Assembly (NCBI GenBank): GCA_903887485.1
Contig: CAISPV010000034.1
Coordinates: forward strand, 1 to 43,794
DNA: 43,794 nt
DNA from: an uncultured Desulfobulbaceae bacterium
GTDB lineage: Bacteria > Desulfobacterota > Desulfobulbia > Desulfobulbales > Desulfocapsaceae
Reading direction: 5' to 3'
Under the pieces are notes generated by a model, which saw nothing but the letters and a program-made list of their open reading frames with translations, searched no databases and had not been told where the DNA came from. Shown piece after piece: positions 9,923-18,628 of the stretch (within the stretch, counting starts at the first letter, position 1; every line of letters starts with the position of its first letter). The translations under genes were made by a program, and so were the position numbers.

Positions 9923-10996
9923 ATGATTGTGCGGCGGCAGACCCGGAAAATAGAGATTGGCAAGGTGCCTGTGGGCGGCGGTAGTCCCATTGCGGTGCAG
10001 TCCATGACCAATACTGATACCCGTGATGTCGCCGCAACTGTTGCCCAGATCCACGCCCTTGAGCAGGCGGGCTGTGAGCTGATCCGGGTGGCAGTCCTGG
10101 ATCTTGCGGCGGCGGCTGCCCTCGCTCAGATTCGCGCGGCGATCTCCATTCCCCTGATCGCCGATATCCATTTTGATCATCGTCTGGCCGTGGCCGCCAT
10201 GGAAAATGGCGCCCAGGCCATCCGCATCAATCCCGGTAATCTTGGCGGCCCGGCCAAACTGGCCCGGGTCGTCGATGCGGCCAAGCTCCACCAAGTTCCG
10301 ATCCGGGTGGGGGTCAACAGCGGCTCCATTGAAAAGGATCTGCTCAAGATCCACGGCTATCCCACTCCGGAAAATCCCACCGCCCTCATCGAGAGCGCCC
10401 TGCGTAATGTCCGTCTGCTGGAAGATCTGGGGTTTTATGAGATCAAGATCTCGATTAAATCCTCCGATACCCTGACCACGGTGAGTGGGTACCAAACCCT
10501 GGCCCAAAAAACCGACTATCCCCTGCATCTTGGGGTCACAGAGGCTGGCGGGCTAATCGCCGGGACTGTAAAATCCAGCGTCGCCCTTGGTATCCTGCTC
10601 TATCAGGGGATTGGGGACACCTTCCGCATTTCCCTGACCCGGGATCCGGTGGAAGAGATTCGGGTGGGTTTTGAGCTGCTGCGATCGCTGAAGATCCGTG
10701 AACGCGGCCCGGAACTCATCTCCTGCCCCACCTGCGGCCGTACCCAGATTGATCTTTTTACCCTGGCCGAGGCGGTCGAACGTTATGTGCAGACCATGAA
10801 GAAACCGATCAAGGTGGCGGTCATGGGATGTGTGGTCAATGGCCCAGGCGAGGCCAAAGAGGCGGATATCGGCGTTGCTGGCGGCAACGGTGTGGGAATT
10901 ATTTTCAAGAAAGGGAAGCTCTACAAGAAGGTAAAAGAGGAAGAACTGCTTGCGGTCTTTCTTCAGGAATTAAAAATTATAGAAGAAGAGATATAG
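9923..10996 (+). CDS. ispG: 4-hydroxy-3-methylbut-2-enyl diphosphate synthase IspG
   Basis: The penultimate MEP-pathway enzyme, a [4Fe-4S] protein converting MEcPP to HMBPP. Residues RRQTRKIEIGKVPVGGGSPI, VQSMTNTDTRD, the TIM-barrel segments PLIADIHFDH and IRINPGNLG are typical. The Fe-S cysteines lie in SCPTCGRTQID and MGCVVNGPGEAKEADIG. At 357 residues it is the two-domain bacterial form. AGGGGG precedes the ATG. It abuts proS directly, and dxr lies 2 kb upstream in the same run, so two steps of the pathway are likely co-expressed. Confidence 0.97.
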   Translation: MIVRRQTRKIEIGKVPVGGGSPIAVQSMTNTDTRDVAATVAQIHALEQAGCELIRVAVLDLAAAAALAQIRAAISIPLIADIHFDHRLAVAAMENGAQAIRINPGNLGGPAKLARVVDAAKLHQVPIRVGVNSGSIEKDLLKIHGYPTPENPTALIESALRNVRLLEDLGFYEIKISIKSSDTLTTVSGYQTLAQKTDYPLHLGVTEAGGLIAGTVKSSVALGILLYQGIGDTFRISLTRDPVEEIRVGFELLRSLKIRERGPELISCPTCGRTQIDLFTLAEAVERYVQTMKKPIKVAVMGCVVNGPGEAKEADIGVAGGNGVGIIFKKGKLYKKVKEEELLAVFLQELKIIEEEI

Positions 10997-12739
10997 ATGC
11001 GTTACTCACAGACTTTTGTCCCCACACTCAAGGAAACACCGGCCGAGGCCGAGGTGGTCAGCCACCGGTTGATGCTGCGGGCTGGCTATATTCGTAAACT
11101 GTCGGCTGGCGTTTACACCTATCTGCCCTTTGGTCTGGCCGCCATCCGCAAGGTGGAGCGGATTGTCCGCGAGGAGATGAATCGCGCCGGGGCCCAAGAG
11201 CTGCTGATGCCAATGGTCCAGCCGGCCGATCTGTGGCGGGAGACCGGGCGCTATGAGAAGTACGGGCCGGAACTGCTCAGGTTCAAGGATCGCCATGACC
11301 GGGAGTCGTGTCTGGGGCCGACCCATGAAGAGGTGATCACCGACCTGGTGCGGGGTGAGGTGCGCTCCTATCGGCAACTGCCGCTGAATCTCTATCAGAT
11401 CCAGAGCAAGTTCCGCGATGAGATCAGGCCCCGGTTTGGACTCATGCGCGGCCGTGAGTTTATCATGAAAGATGCCTATTCCTTTGATGTTGATGATGAG
11501 CAGGCGAATATCGCCTATAAGAAGATGTATGATGCCTATCAGCGTATCTTTACCCGTTGCGGCCTCCAGTTTCGGGCGGTGGAGGCAGACAGCGGCAGCA
11601 TCGGCGGCAGTTTCTCCCACGAGTTCATGGTCCTTGCCAAGACTGGCGAGGATACGTTGGTGGTATGCAAGTCTTGTGACTATGCGGCCAATGTGGAAAA
11701 GGCGGCGATCAAGGCCCGGCCAGGGGAGAATAAGGAACCCCTGCTGGCCCTTGAAAAGGTTGAGACTCCAGGCAAACGCAAGGTTGCGGCTGTCTGTGAG
11801 TTTTTGGGAATTGGGCCGGAGTTGCTGGTTAAGACCCTGATCTACAAGGTGACAGGTGGGCAGGGGCAACAGGGGTATCCGGTTGCGGTTCTGGTGCGGG
11901 GTGATCGGGAGGTGCAGGAGGTTAAGCTCAAAAACCTTTTGCAGGCGGCTGATCTGGAATTGGCTGAGGATAAGGAGGTTTTTGATGTCACCGGTGTGCC
12001 CACCGGTTATCTCGGCCCTATTGGTCTGACCATAAAGGTGGTCGCTGACCATGAAGTGGCGGCCATGCGTAATTTCGTGGTGGGTGCAGGTGAAAAGAAC
12101 TACCATTTGCGGCATGTCAATATGGGCCGTGATTTTGAGGTGGCAACCATTGCCGATCTGCGGCAGATAGCAGACGACGATCCCTGTCCGCACTGTGGCG
12201 GCAAGCTGGGTCAGATTGAGGGTATTGAGGTCGGTCACATCTTCAAGCTGGGAACGGTTTACTCAGCGGCCATGCGGGCCGTGTTCCAAGATCAGGATGG
12301 CCATGAGAAACCTATGATCATGGGTTGTTATGGAATCGGTGTCAGTCGTATTGTTGCTGCAGCCATTGAACAGAATCATGACGAGAACGGGATTATTTTT
12401 CCGGTGGCCATTGCCCCGGTCCAGGTAATCATCCTCAACCTTGGGCTCAAAGATGCGGTGATAACTGTGGCGGCAGAGTTGCTGTACACGCAGTTGCAGG
12501 CACAAGGAGTAGAGGTGCTTCTTGATGATCGAGATGAACGGCCTGGCGCCAAGTTCAAAGATGCTGATCTGCTGGGTATTCCTTTTAGGGTAACGGTTGG
12601 CGCTCGTCTGGGCAAAGAGGGCGTGGTCGAGATCCGTCATCGCCGTGATGGCTTGACCGTGGAACTCGCCCCGGATCAGGTTGTGGCTTATCTGCTGAAT
12701 CAGATTGCTGTGGCTGGTAGCGCAGCGCAGGAGCGATAG
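10997..12739 (+). CDS. proS: Prolyl-tRNA synthetase (bacterial type, with editing domain)
   Basis: A class II synthetase charging tRNA-Pro. Motif 1 (residues about 60-80), motif 2 ([25 protein letters not shown]) and motif 3 ([17 protein letters not shown]) are intact. The roughly 180-residue insertion between motifs 2 and 3 is the YbaK-like editing domain that clears Ala-tRNA-Pro. The C-terminal anticodon-binding domain ([21 protein letters not shown]) is complete. Length of 580 residues fits the bacterial type. ATG begins directly after the ispG stop with a GAAGAAGAG purine tract upstream. The next gene starts seven bases after its stop. Confidence 0.97.
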   Translation: MRYSQTFVPTLKETPAEAEVVSHRLMLRAGYIRKLSAGVYTYLPFGLAAIRKVERIVREEMNRAGAQELLMPMVQPADLWRETGRYEKYGPELLRFKDRHDRESCLGPTHEEVITDLVRGEVRSYRQLPLNLYQIQSKFRDEIRPRFGLMRGREFIMKDAYSFDVDDEQANIAYKKMYDAYQRIFTRCGLQFRAVEADSGSIGGSFSHEFMVLAKTGEDTLVVCKSCDYAANVEKAAIKARPGENKEPLLALEKVETPGKRKVAAVCEFLGIGPELLVKTLIYKVTGGQGQQGYPVAVLVRGDREVQEVKLKNLLQAADLELAEDKEVFDVTGVPTGYLGPIGLTIKVVADHEVAAMRNFVVGAGEKNYHLRHVNMGRDFEVATIADLRQIADDDPCPHCGGKLGQIEGIEVGHIFKLGTVYSAAMRAVFQDQDGHEKPMIMGCYGIGVSRIVAAAIEQNHDENGIIFPVAIAPVQVIILNLGLKDAVITVAAELLYTQLQAQGVEVLLDDRDERPGAKFKDADLLGIPFRVTVGARLGKEGVVEIRHRRDGLTVELAPDQVVAYLLNQIAVAGSAAQER

Positions 12740-12746
12740 GATTGTC

Positions 12747-14924
12747 ATGACTGCATCCATGCCGGGTATTAACGGTCTTAAGACTATTGCCAAGGGATAT
12801 CTCCACGATGTCGATCTGGAGCCCATTGACAAGGCATGGGACCTTGCGGTCAAGGTGCACACGGACAAAAAGCATTTTTCAGGTGAACCGTATCTGGAGC
12901 ATGTCCTGGAGGTGGCCTCCACCCTTGCCTCCATGCACCTTGACCTTGACACGGTCCTTGCCGGTCTGTTGCATGGTGTCCTCAAGGAGGGGGTCACGGT
13001 TGAGCAACTGGGCAAGGAATTTGGCAGGAGTGTGGCTGAGATTGTTGATGGCTGTACCCGGATTACCAGTGTTCACTATAACAGCCAGTTGGCGCATCAG
13101 GCAGAGAATGTTCGCAAGATGTTATTGGCCATTGCCGCCGATATCCGCGTGCTTCTGGTTAAGCTGGCCGACCGTCTCCAGGATATGTGTTCCCTGGAGA
13201 CGATGGACAGCGACTATCAGCGTGAGATAGCACGTGAAACCATGGATCTGTACGCACCCCTGGCCAGCAGGTTGGGTATTGACTGGTTGAAACGTGAACT
13301 CGAAGATCAGTCGTTCCGCTATCTCCACCCGGAGGAGTATCTTGAGCTCACAGCCAAGCTGGAGAGCTCTTTTGCGGAGCGCCAGAAGTATGTTGAGGAA
13401 GTAATCAATATTATTCAGGAAAAACTTGCTGAGAATAAGATTTTTCCAGTTCGTATTATTGGCCGCCCCAAGCATATCTATTCCATTTATAAAAAACTTC
13501 TGGCCCAGAAGATCCCTTTGGAACGGGTCTATGACAAGGTGGCCTTTCGCATCATTGTCAATACGGTGGATGAGTGTTATGCGGCGCTCGGGGTGGTGCA
13601 TGAGAACTGGGCGCCTGTTCCTGGCCGGATAAAGGACTTTATCTCTGCTCCCAAGGCCAATAATTATCAGTCGATGCATACGACGGTAGTGGGGCCGCAG
13701 AATAATTTTATCGAGGTCCAGATTCGGACCGAGAAGATGGATCGGATTGCCCAGGAGGGTGTGGCCGCGCACTGGGCCTATAAGGAAGGGCAAAAGATTG
13801 GCGGCAATGATGCCAAGCTCTTCCGGGAACTGAAAAAACTGGTGAACTCGCTGCAGGAGGTTGAAGATCCTCGGGAGTTTCTGGAAAATGTCCGGGGAGA
13901 ACTCTATACCCCTGAGGTCTATGCCTTGACGCCGGGCGGTGAGGTCAAGGAATTCCCCCTGGGGAGTTGCCCCATTGACTTTGCCTACGCCATCCATACC
14001 GAGGTGGGGGGTCGCTGTGTGGGGGCCAAGGTCAATGACCGTCTCGTGCCATTGAAATATGAAATGCAGAATGGTGATATCGTTGAGATTATTACCTCAA
14101 AGACTCAGCATCCCCGACGGGGTTGGCTGAGTCTGGTCAAGACCAGCCGTGCCCGTGCCCGGATTCGTTGCTGGCTGCGTCGGGAAGAGAAGGAACAGGC
14201 CGTGCATCTTGGCCGGGAGATCTGTGAGCGGGAGTTGAAGCAGTATGAGACCACCCTGAAAAAGATGGTCAAGAGTGGTCATATTAAATTGCTGCTGAAG
14301 GAGCTGCGCTGCAATTCTCTCGATGACCTGCTGGCGAAGGTGGGGAGCGGGGTTGTGACGGTGCAGGGTCTGGTTAAGGCGCTCCAGCCTCCTGAATTTC
14401 GGAGCGAGAAGGATCATCCCGGTAAACCGACTCCCCAGGAAGTTGCCGCCCTGATGGTGAGTCAGCAGAAGTCCGGCGGTCAGGCGGGAGATTCTGTTAT
14501 CAGTATTGATGGGATTGATGATATGCTGGTGAAAATAAGCCAGTGTTGCCATCCGGTGCCCGGAGATGCTATTATCGGCTTTATCACCACTGGTCGAGGT
14601 ATCTCGGTGCATAAGGCAAGCTGTGAAAATCTGTTGACCACTGATCCGCGGCGCTGGATAGCAGTATCCTGGTCTGGTACCCAGACCATCCAGCACCGGG
14701 TGGAGATTCTGGTGAGCGCGGAAAACAGGCGGGGCATTGTGGCAACCATCAGCGCCGCAATCAATGCTGATGATGCCAATATTCTCGGAATTCCCACGCG
14801 GATCACTCCCTCTGGTATCGTTGAGCTGCAGATAACCCTGGAGGTTGCCGATCTGGAACATCTGCAGATCTTGTTGCAACATCTGCGGCAATTGGAGTCG
14901 GTGATCTCGGTGCGAAGGGTGTAA
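12747..14924 (+). CDS. RelA/SpoT family (p)ppGpp synthetase with degenerate hydrolase site
   Basis: A long RSH protein of 725 residues: HD hydrolase-like domain (about 30-180), synthetase domain (about 225-370), TGS (about 390-450) and C-terminal ACT (about 650-725). The synthetase looks active: RIKD in PGRIKDFISAPK, YQSMHTT and EVQIRT are present, and RxKD is the version found in bifunctional enzymes. In the HD domain, H52, H76 and D142 remain, but the HD pair is H76-G77. The usual ED catalytic pair is K80-E81, and the usual HN of ADRLHNM is QD. I therefore expect ppGpp synthesis without hydrolysis. I chose ATG 12747, with an AGGAG upstream; a TTG at 12705 would overlap proS. A second, hydrolase-competent RSH elsewhere is expected. 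Confidence 0.93.
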   Translation: MTASMPGINGLKTIAKGYLHDVDLEPIDKAWDLAVKVHTDKKHFSGEPYLEHVLEVASTLASMHLDLDTVLAGLLHGVLKEGVTVEQLGKEFGRSVAEIVDGCTRITSVHYNSQLAHQAENVRKMLLAIAADIRVLLVKLADRLQDMCSLETMDSDYQREIARETMDLYAPLASRLGIDWLKRELEDQSFRYLHPEEYLELTAKLESSFAERQKYVEEVINIIQEKLAENKIFPVRIIGRPKHIYSIYKKLLAQKIPLERVYDKVAFRIIVNTVDECYAALGVVHENWAPVPGRIKDFISAPKANNYQSMHTTVVGPQNNFIEVQIRTEKMDRIAQEGVAAHWAYKEGQKIGGNDAKLFRELKKLVNSLQEVEDPREFLENVRGELYTPEVYALTPGGEVKEFPLGSCPIDFAYAIHTEVGGRCVGAKVNDRLVPLKYEMQNGDIVEIITSKTQHPRRGWLSLVKTSRARARIRCWLRREEKEQAVHLGREICERELKQYETTLKKMVKSGHIKLLLKELRCNSLDDLLAKVGSGVVTVQGLVKALQPPEFRSEKDHPGKPTPQEVAALMVSQQKSGGQAGDSVISIDGIDDMLVKISQCCHPVPGDAIIGFITTGRGISVHKASCENLLTTDPRRWIAVSWSGTQTIQHRVEILVSAENRRGIVATISAAINADDANILGIPTRITPSGIVELQITLEVADLEHLQILLQHLRQLESVISVRRV

Positions 14925-14926
14925 GT

Positions 14927-15388
14927 GTGGCGCCTGATATGAACCTTTGTCCGGTCTGTGGCAATGATATCGTTCATGGTCTGCTGATCTGTCCATTCTG
15001 TGGGGGGAAACAGGACCACCAGCCAGGAGTAGTCGCTGCTGCTGGCATTTTTCATAAGGTGGTCAATCTGGAATTGGGTAAGCCTCTTGTTGAGAGCGCT
15101 TTGCGGAAATTGCAGATGGAACTCGAAGGTGGCCGTCAGCAGAACCTGCGTGTCCTGACAGTGATTCATGGTTACGGTTCCAGTGGCAAAGGTGGTGCTA
15201 TTGGCGCCGAGTGCAGGAAGGTGTTGGCATATCTCAAAGAGAATGGTGCGATTACTACTTTTATTCCTGGCGAAGAATTCAGGTCGAAATCAGGGCCAAC
15301 CCGAGATCTGTTGCGCCGGTTTCCGCAACTGGCAACCAATGTCAATCTCAATAAAGGAAATCGGGGGATTACGCTGGTTGTTTTGTAA
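14927..15388 (+). CDS. Zinc-ribbon plus Smr domain protein
   Basis: A 153-residue protein with a zinc ribbon at the N-terminus (CPVC and CPFC, 14 residues apart) and a C-terminal Smr domain (from about residue 70). The Smr signature LTVIHGYGSSGKGGAIG resembles the HGxG loop of MutS2 and stand-alone Smr nucleases. Smr domains nick or cut nucleic acids and some act on stalled-ribosome mRNA; the function here is unknown. GTG 14927 has a GAAGGG about eight bases upstream; ATG 14939 is the alternative. It begins two bases after the RSH gene, so it is probably co-transcribed. It is the last gene of the long run. Confidence 0.75.
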   Translation: MAPDMNLCPVCGNDIVHGLLICPFCGGKQDHQPGVVAAAGIFHKVVNLELGKPLVESALRKLQMELEGGRQQNLRVLTVIHGYGSSGKGGAIGAECRKVLAYLKENGAITTFIPGEEFRSKSGPTRDLLRRFPQLATNVNLNKGNRGITLVVL

Positions 15389-15531
15389 TTTCGGGTAACT
15401 TGAAAAATTGTCTATTGCAAGAGAGTGCGTGCTGAAGTACAAAGAATGTTTACCAGTGTTTGCTTAAGTAGGTAGGTAGTAGGTAGGCAGATCATGTTGT
15501 TGAGATAAAATTTTGAAAGGAGATGATGGTA

Positions 15532-16350
15532 ATGGTAATGAACAGATTGATGGTATTTGCTTTGATGACCCTTTTGTTGTTTCCGGCCTTGGGATTGGCA
15601 GCTGACAAGGATAAACCTGCGGCTGCTGAACTGAAGACTTTTCAGGATAAGCTCAGCTACAGTATGGGGCTGGATGTAGGAACCTACTTTAAGGGTATGA
15701 AGGATGAAATTAATTTTGATCGTCTGGTCCAGGGGTTTACCGATTCCTTTAAAGGAAATAAACAACTGATAACTCCTGAAGAAGTGGCCCAGGTGCAAAA
15801 AGAGTTTTCGACCAAGATGCAGGCAAAACAGGCCGCCCAGTTAAAAGAGATGCAGGAAAAAAACAAGAAGACTGGTGATGAGTATCTTGCCAAGAATAAA
15901 GAGAAAAAAGGAGTTGTTGTCACCAAGAGTGGCCTGCAGTATGAAGAAGTGAAAAAAGGCACCGGTGAGAAGGTAAAGGATGGAGCGCAGGTTAAGGTGC
16001 ATTATACCGGGACTTTTATTGATGGTAAGGTTTTCGACGATTCCCGTAAACGGGGTGAGCCTGCTGTCTTTGGTGTGGATCAGGTGATTCCTGGCTGGAG
16101 CGAGGCCATGAAGCTGATGACTGTCGGTTCCCAGTACAAGCTTGCTATACCCGCCAATCTTGCCTATGGTGAGCAGGGAGCGCCACCAATGATTGAGCCT
16201 AATTCAGTCCTTCTTTTTGATGTGGAGTTGATCTCTATTGAAAAGAAAGAAGCCGCTCCAGCCCCTGCTGCAGCCGTAAAGAAAGAAGCAGCTCCAGCCC
16301 CTGCAGCCGCATCTGCCCCGGCATCTGCCAAGGCTTCGGAAAAAAAATAG
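15532..16350 (+). CDS. Exported FKBP-type peptidyl-prolyl isomerase (Mip/FkpA-like)
   Basis: A periplasmic prolyl isomerase of about 272 residues. A signal peptide (NRLMVFALMTLLLFPALGLA) ends with an AlaAla-type cleavage site near residue 24. A helical N-terminal dimerisation region with DKLSYSMGLDVG follows, as in Mip, FkpA and FklB. The FKBP domain (about 125-235) has GAQVKVHYTGTFIDGKVFDDS-like sequence, VIPGWSEAM and LAIPANLAYGEQG. The tail is a low-complexity Ala/Pro/Lys stretch with a KKEAAPAPAAA repeat. Several ATGs are in frame (15523, 15526, 15532, 15538); the AAAGGAG ends at 15522, so 15532 or 15538 has better spacing. About 130 noncoding bases with a short TAGG-type repeat precede it. 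Confidence 0.92.
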   Translation: MVMNRLMVFALMTLLLFPALGLAADKDKPAAAELKTFQDKLSYSMGLDVGTYFKGMKDEINFDRLVQGFTDSFKGNKQLITPEEVAQVQKEFSTKMQAKQAAQLKEMQEKNKKTGDEYLAKNKEKKGVVVTKSGLQYEEVKKGTGEKVKDGAQVKVHYTGTFIDGKVFDDSRKRGEPAVFGVDQVIPGWSEAMKLMTVGSQYKLAIPANLAYGEQGAPPMIEPNSVLLFDVELISIEKKEAAPAPAAAVKKEAAPAPAAASAPASAKASEKK

Positions 16351-16365
16351 TTATGAGGTCTGAAA

Positions 16366-16548
16366 ATGGGTGATGCTAAAAAGATGAAGAAACAATGTTG
16401 TCATAAGTTTGAAAAAAAAGGCAATCATTGTTCCAGTTGTCCGTTGCCTGTTGAGGATGAGGGTAAAAAACTGAAAAAAGAAAAGAAGAGCGACAAGGAA
16501 AAGACCAAGAAGAAAGAGAAAAAGCAGGATGGTAAAGGAAAAGAATAG
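16366..16548 (+). CDS. Small Lys-rich cysteine protein of unknown function
   Basis: A 60-residue product with a cysteine-histidine group near the N-terminus (CCHKF, then HCSSCPLP, residues about 10-27) and a C-terminal half almost wholly Lys, Glu and Asp. The spacing suggests a small metal site; the tail could bind nucleic acid or phosphate. Similar short CC...CxxCP proteins with lysine tails occur in deltaproteobacteria, by memory only. GAGG lies upstream of the ATG, and the gene starts 15 bases after the FKBP gene, so it is likely co-transcribed. A strong terminator follows. No function is claimed. Confidence 0.6.
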   Translation: MGDAKKMKKQCCHKFEKKGNHCSSCPLPVEDEGKKLKKEKKSDKEKTKKKEKKQDGKGKE

Positions 16549-16608
16549 ATTCTCGATGGATAAGAGGATCGCCTGCTGACTGGTCAGTATCTTGAAGTTC
16601 GGACTTTG

Positions 16609-16647
16609 AAAAAAAGGTTCAGGAGGGTTTCCTCCTGAACCTTTTTT
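16609..16647. terminator. Strong bidirectional intrinsic terminator
   Basis: A perfect 11-bp GC-containing stem (16616-16626 with 16631-16641, GGTTCAGGAGG/CCTCCTGAACC) has a 4-base loop, an A-tract on the left and TTTTTT on the right. The A-tract gives a T-run on the minus strand, so it can end both the FKBP transcript and the opposing arn operon. Confidence 0.92.
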
Positions 16648-16729
16648 GCTTTCTGGTTTCTATGCGTCTGATTTTGAACAGGTGGTGCTAAAAGAGGTTG
16701 CGCGCGGTTTGGTTGATGGGCCATTTGTC

Positions 16730-17626
16730 TCAAAGCAGTTGAAAGAGCAGGGGCAGGGTGAGAAAAGAGAGAAGGATGCCGACCCCAACCATGGCGGCGG
16801 TGAGTTCCGGGGAAAGCCCTGCCATGATCGCCAGGGCCCCGGCTGAGACCATGGGCGGCATTCCCGCTTCAAAGATGGCAACACGGACTGCCAGGCTGTT
16901 GAGTCCCACGAGATGGCAGAAGAGCAGCGCCAGGAGCGGGGCCACGATCAGCTTGATCGAGAGTCCGACCAGTAGGGGTGACAGCACCTCAGGACGGAGG
17001 CGCAGGGTGAGCTGGTAGCCGACCGCGATCATGACCACCGGTACCAGGGTTGCAGCCAGGCTGTCGAACAGGGTGAGCACCGGGGCCGGTAATGCGATCC
17101 CGCGACCGGCCAAGGCCAGGAGAAGGGCCAGAAAAGGGGGGAAGGTGATGACCTTTTTCGCAATCAAAGCCATTCTTGGCCTTTCTCCACTGCCATAGAG
17201 GGCGAGAATCACCGTGCCGTAGGTCGCCAGGGCCAGAAAAGATCCGAGCTGATCATAGAGAACGGCGTAGGGAATACCGGCCTCATCGAAAAAGGCCCGT
17301 ACCATGGGGATGCCGAGAAAAGAGGTGTTGCCCAGAGGGATCAGGAGCAAGAGGGCGCCGGTTATTTCCCGGCCCCAGTTGCGGAGTTTGGCCATAAGCA
17401 GGATGATGGCGGCGGAGACTGCCAGCATGGCCCAGGGCATAATGACCGGGGCCAGGATATCCCGGGAAAAGGTCAGTTGTGGGACTTTGAGCAAAATCAG
17501 GGCGGGCAGGGATACATGGATGACAAACAGGTTGAGCACCTGGGCAGTCTCTTTGGGAAAGCGGGGGAGACGGCGCAGTCCCATGCCGATGAGAAGAAAG
17601 GCGATGGTGAGGATGAAGTTTTCCAT
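16730..17626 (-). CDS. AEC (auxin efflux carrier) family transporter
   Basis: A 298-residue membrane protein with about ten hydrophobic segments. The AEC/BART-type fold is suggested by NLFVIHVSLPALILLKVP near the N-terminus, PLGNTSFLGIPMVRAFFDE in the middle, and EAGMPPMVSAGALAIMAG in the second half. Bacterial AEC carriers export or import small organic acids such as malate. It starts 36 bases after the arnD stop on the same strand and so is probably the last gene of the arn operon. A lipid A role would be a guess. The opposing gene set is separated from it by the terminator at 16609-16647. Confidence 0.88.
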   Translation of the reverse strand: MENFILTIAFLLIGMGLRRLPRFPKETAQVLNLFVIHVSLPALILLKVPQLTFSRDILAPVIMPWAMLAVSAAIILLMAKLRNWGREITGALLLLIPLGNTSFLGIPMVRAFFDEAGIPYAVLYDQLGSFLALATYGTVILALYGSGERPRMALIAKKVITFPPFLALLLALAGRGIALPAPVLTLFDSLAATLVPVVMIAVGYQLTLRLRPEVLSPLLVGLSIKLIVAPLLALLFCHLVGLNSLAVRVAIFEAGMPPMVSAGALAIMAGLSPELTAAMVGVGILLSFLTLPLLFQLL

Positions 17627-17662
17627 GGAGTCTGTGTTAAGGGGTAACCTTCATAAACCTCC

Positions 17663-18574
17663 TCACCGCGTGTGATTCGGCGCTATCGAATGCTGAACAG
17701 AGATCCACCCCTCTCTTCCGGGTATGATCTGCTCTTGAATAGAGGTGATGACCATATTCTCTTTTTTCTCTCCGCGAACGATCTCGCCAAGGGGGACAAA
17801 AGAGCAGCCCCTCTCTTTGGCAATTTTGATAAAATCGGCAAACATGGCCTTGTGGACAATCCCTTCCACTTCCGCGTGAATGGTGAGAATATTGAGTCGG
17901 TCAGGGTGGAGAGCGGAGAAAAGATGCTCGTTGTAATTTGCCTCAGTGACACCCTGTTGGCCGATCAATTCATCATAGGTCGGCAGGGTCGTCGGCACCT
18001 GTGGGGTCTGGAGGATTTTTCCTGAGACCTGCGGGTAAAAGACGCTCTCTCCCCGGCAATCGGAGTTATAGAGAAATGCAAACTTCTCTTTTTCCAGCAA
18101 GGCGGCATCCGTGCTGCGCCATGCCGGGGCAGCGGAACAGGTTGGATTCTTACCGGTTAATAATCTGAGCGCCTCGGTACCTTGACTCAACAAGGAATGA
18201 AGACGGGATGCCGGCATATCTTTAATTCCTGCCTGCCAGCCATGATGATCCCAGGCATGTAACCCGATCTCATGTCCATCTCTGGCTGCTTGCTGAATGG
18301 CTTGTCCTGCTTTTCCGGCAATGGACGGCCCCGGCCAGAATGTGCCTTTCAGCAGGATATCCCAGCCATAAAGACTGGCGGCCTTGGTGCGCATCATCTT
18401 CAGCAGAAAGGCAGGGCGCAGCAGCCGCCACAGATGGCGTCCCATATTATCCGGCCCGACAGAGAAGAAAAATGAGGCATGGATCTCATTTTCCTTGAGG
18501 ATCCGGCACAGCTCAGGGACACCAAGCCGGGTTCCGCGCAGGGTATCCACATCAATGCGCAATCCTATTTGCAT
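17663..18574 (-). CDS. arnD: 4-deoxy-4-formamido-L-arabinose-phosphoundecaprenol deformylase
   Basis: ArnD removes the formyl group from undecaprenyl-phosphate-Ara4FN, making the step irreversible. It has a NodB-type polysaccharide deacetylase domain. The N-terminus MQIGLRIDVDTLRGTRLGVP, FFFSVGPDNMGRHLWRL, AASLYGWDILLKGTFWPG and EIGLHAWDHHGWQ closely follow the enterobacterial protein. DVD supplies catalytic and metal Asp residues, and H in LHAWDHH the metal ligands. The 303 residues match the family. It follows arnA by 54 bases and is followed by the AEC gene. Only the short-chain ArnD family carries this combination, so the call is firm. Confidence 0.95.
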   Translation of the reverse strand: MQIGLRIDVDTLRGTRLGVPELCRILKENEIHASFFFSVGPDNMGRHLWRLLRPAFLLKMMRTKAASLYGWDILLKGTFWPGPSIAGKAGQAIQQAARDGHEIGLHAWDHHGWQAGIKDMPASRLHSLLSQGTEALRLLTGKNPTCSAAPAWRSTDAALLEKEKFAFLYNSDCRGESVFYPQVSGKILQTPQVPTTLPTYDELIGQQGVTEANYNEHLFSALHPDRLNILTIHAEVEGIVHKAMFADFIKIAKERGCSFVPLGEIVRGEKKENMVITSIQEQIIPGREGWISVQHSIAPNHTR

Positions 18575-18628
18575 ACTTTCACAATAAAAATCTGCTTATC
18601 TTTTTCCCCATGCTGTCCAGGATATTTC

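Noticed and set aside
11006-12238. 410-codon minus-strand frame opposite proS
   Set aside because: Antisense to a fully conserved synthetase; its sequence has no recognisable domain and arises from GC-rich codon bias.
15465-15492. TAGG-type short tandem repeat before the FKBP gene
   Set aside because: Only a few imperfect units; not a CRISPR or a defined repeat element.
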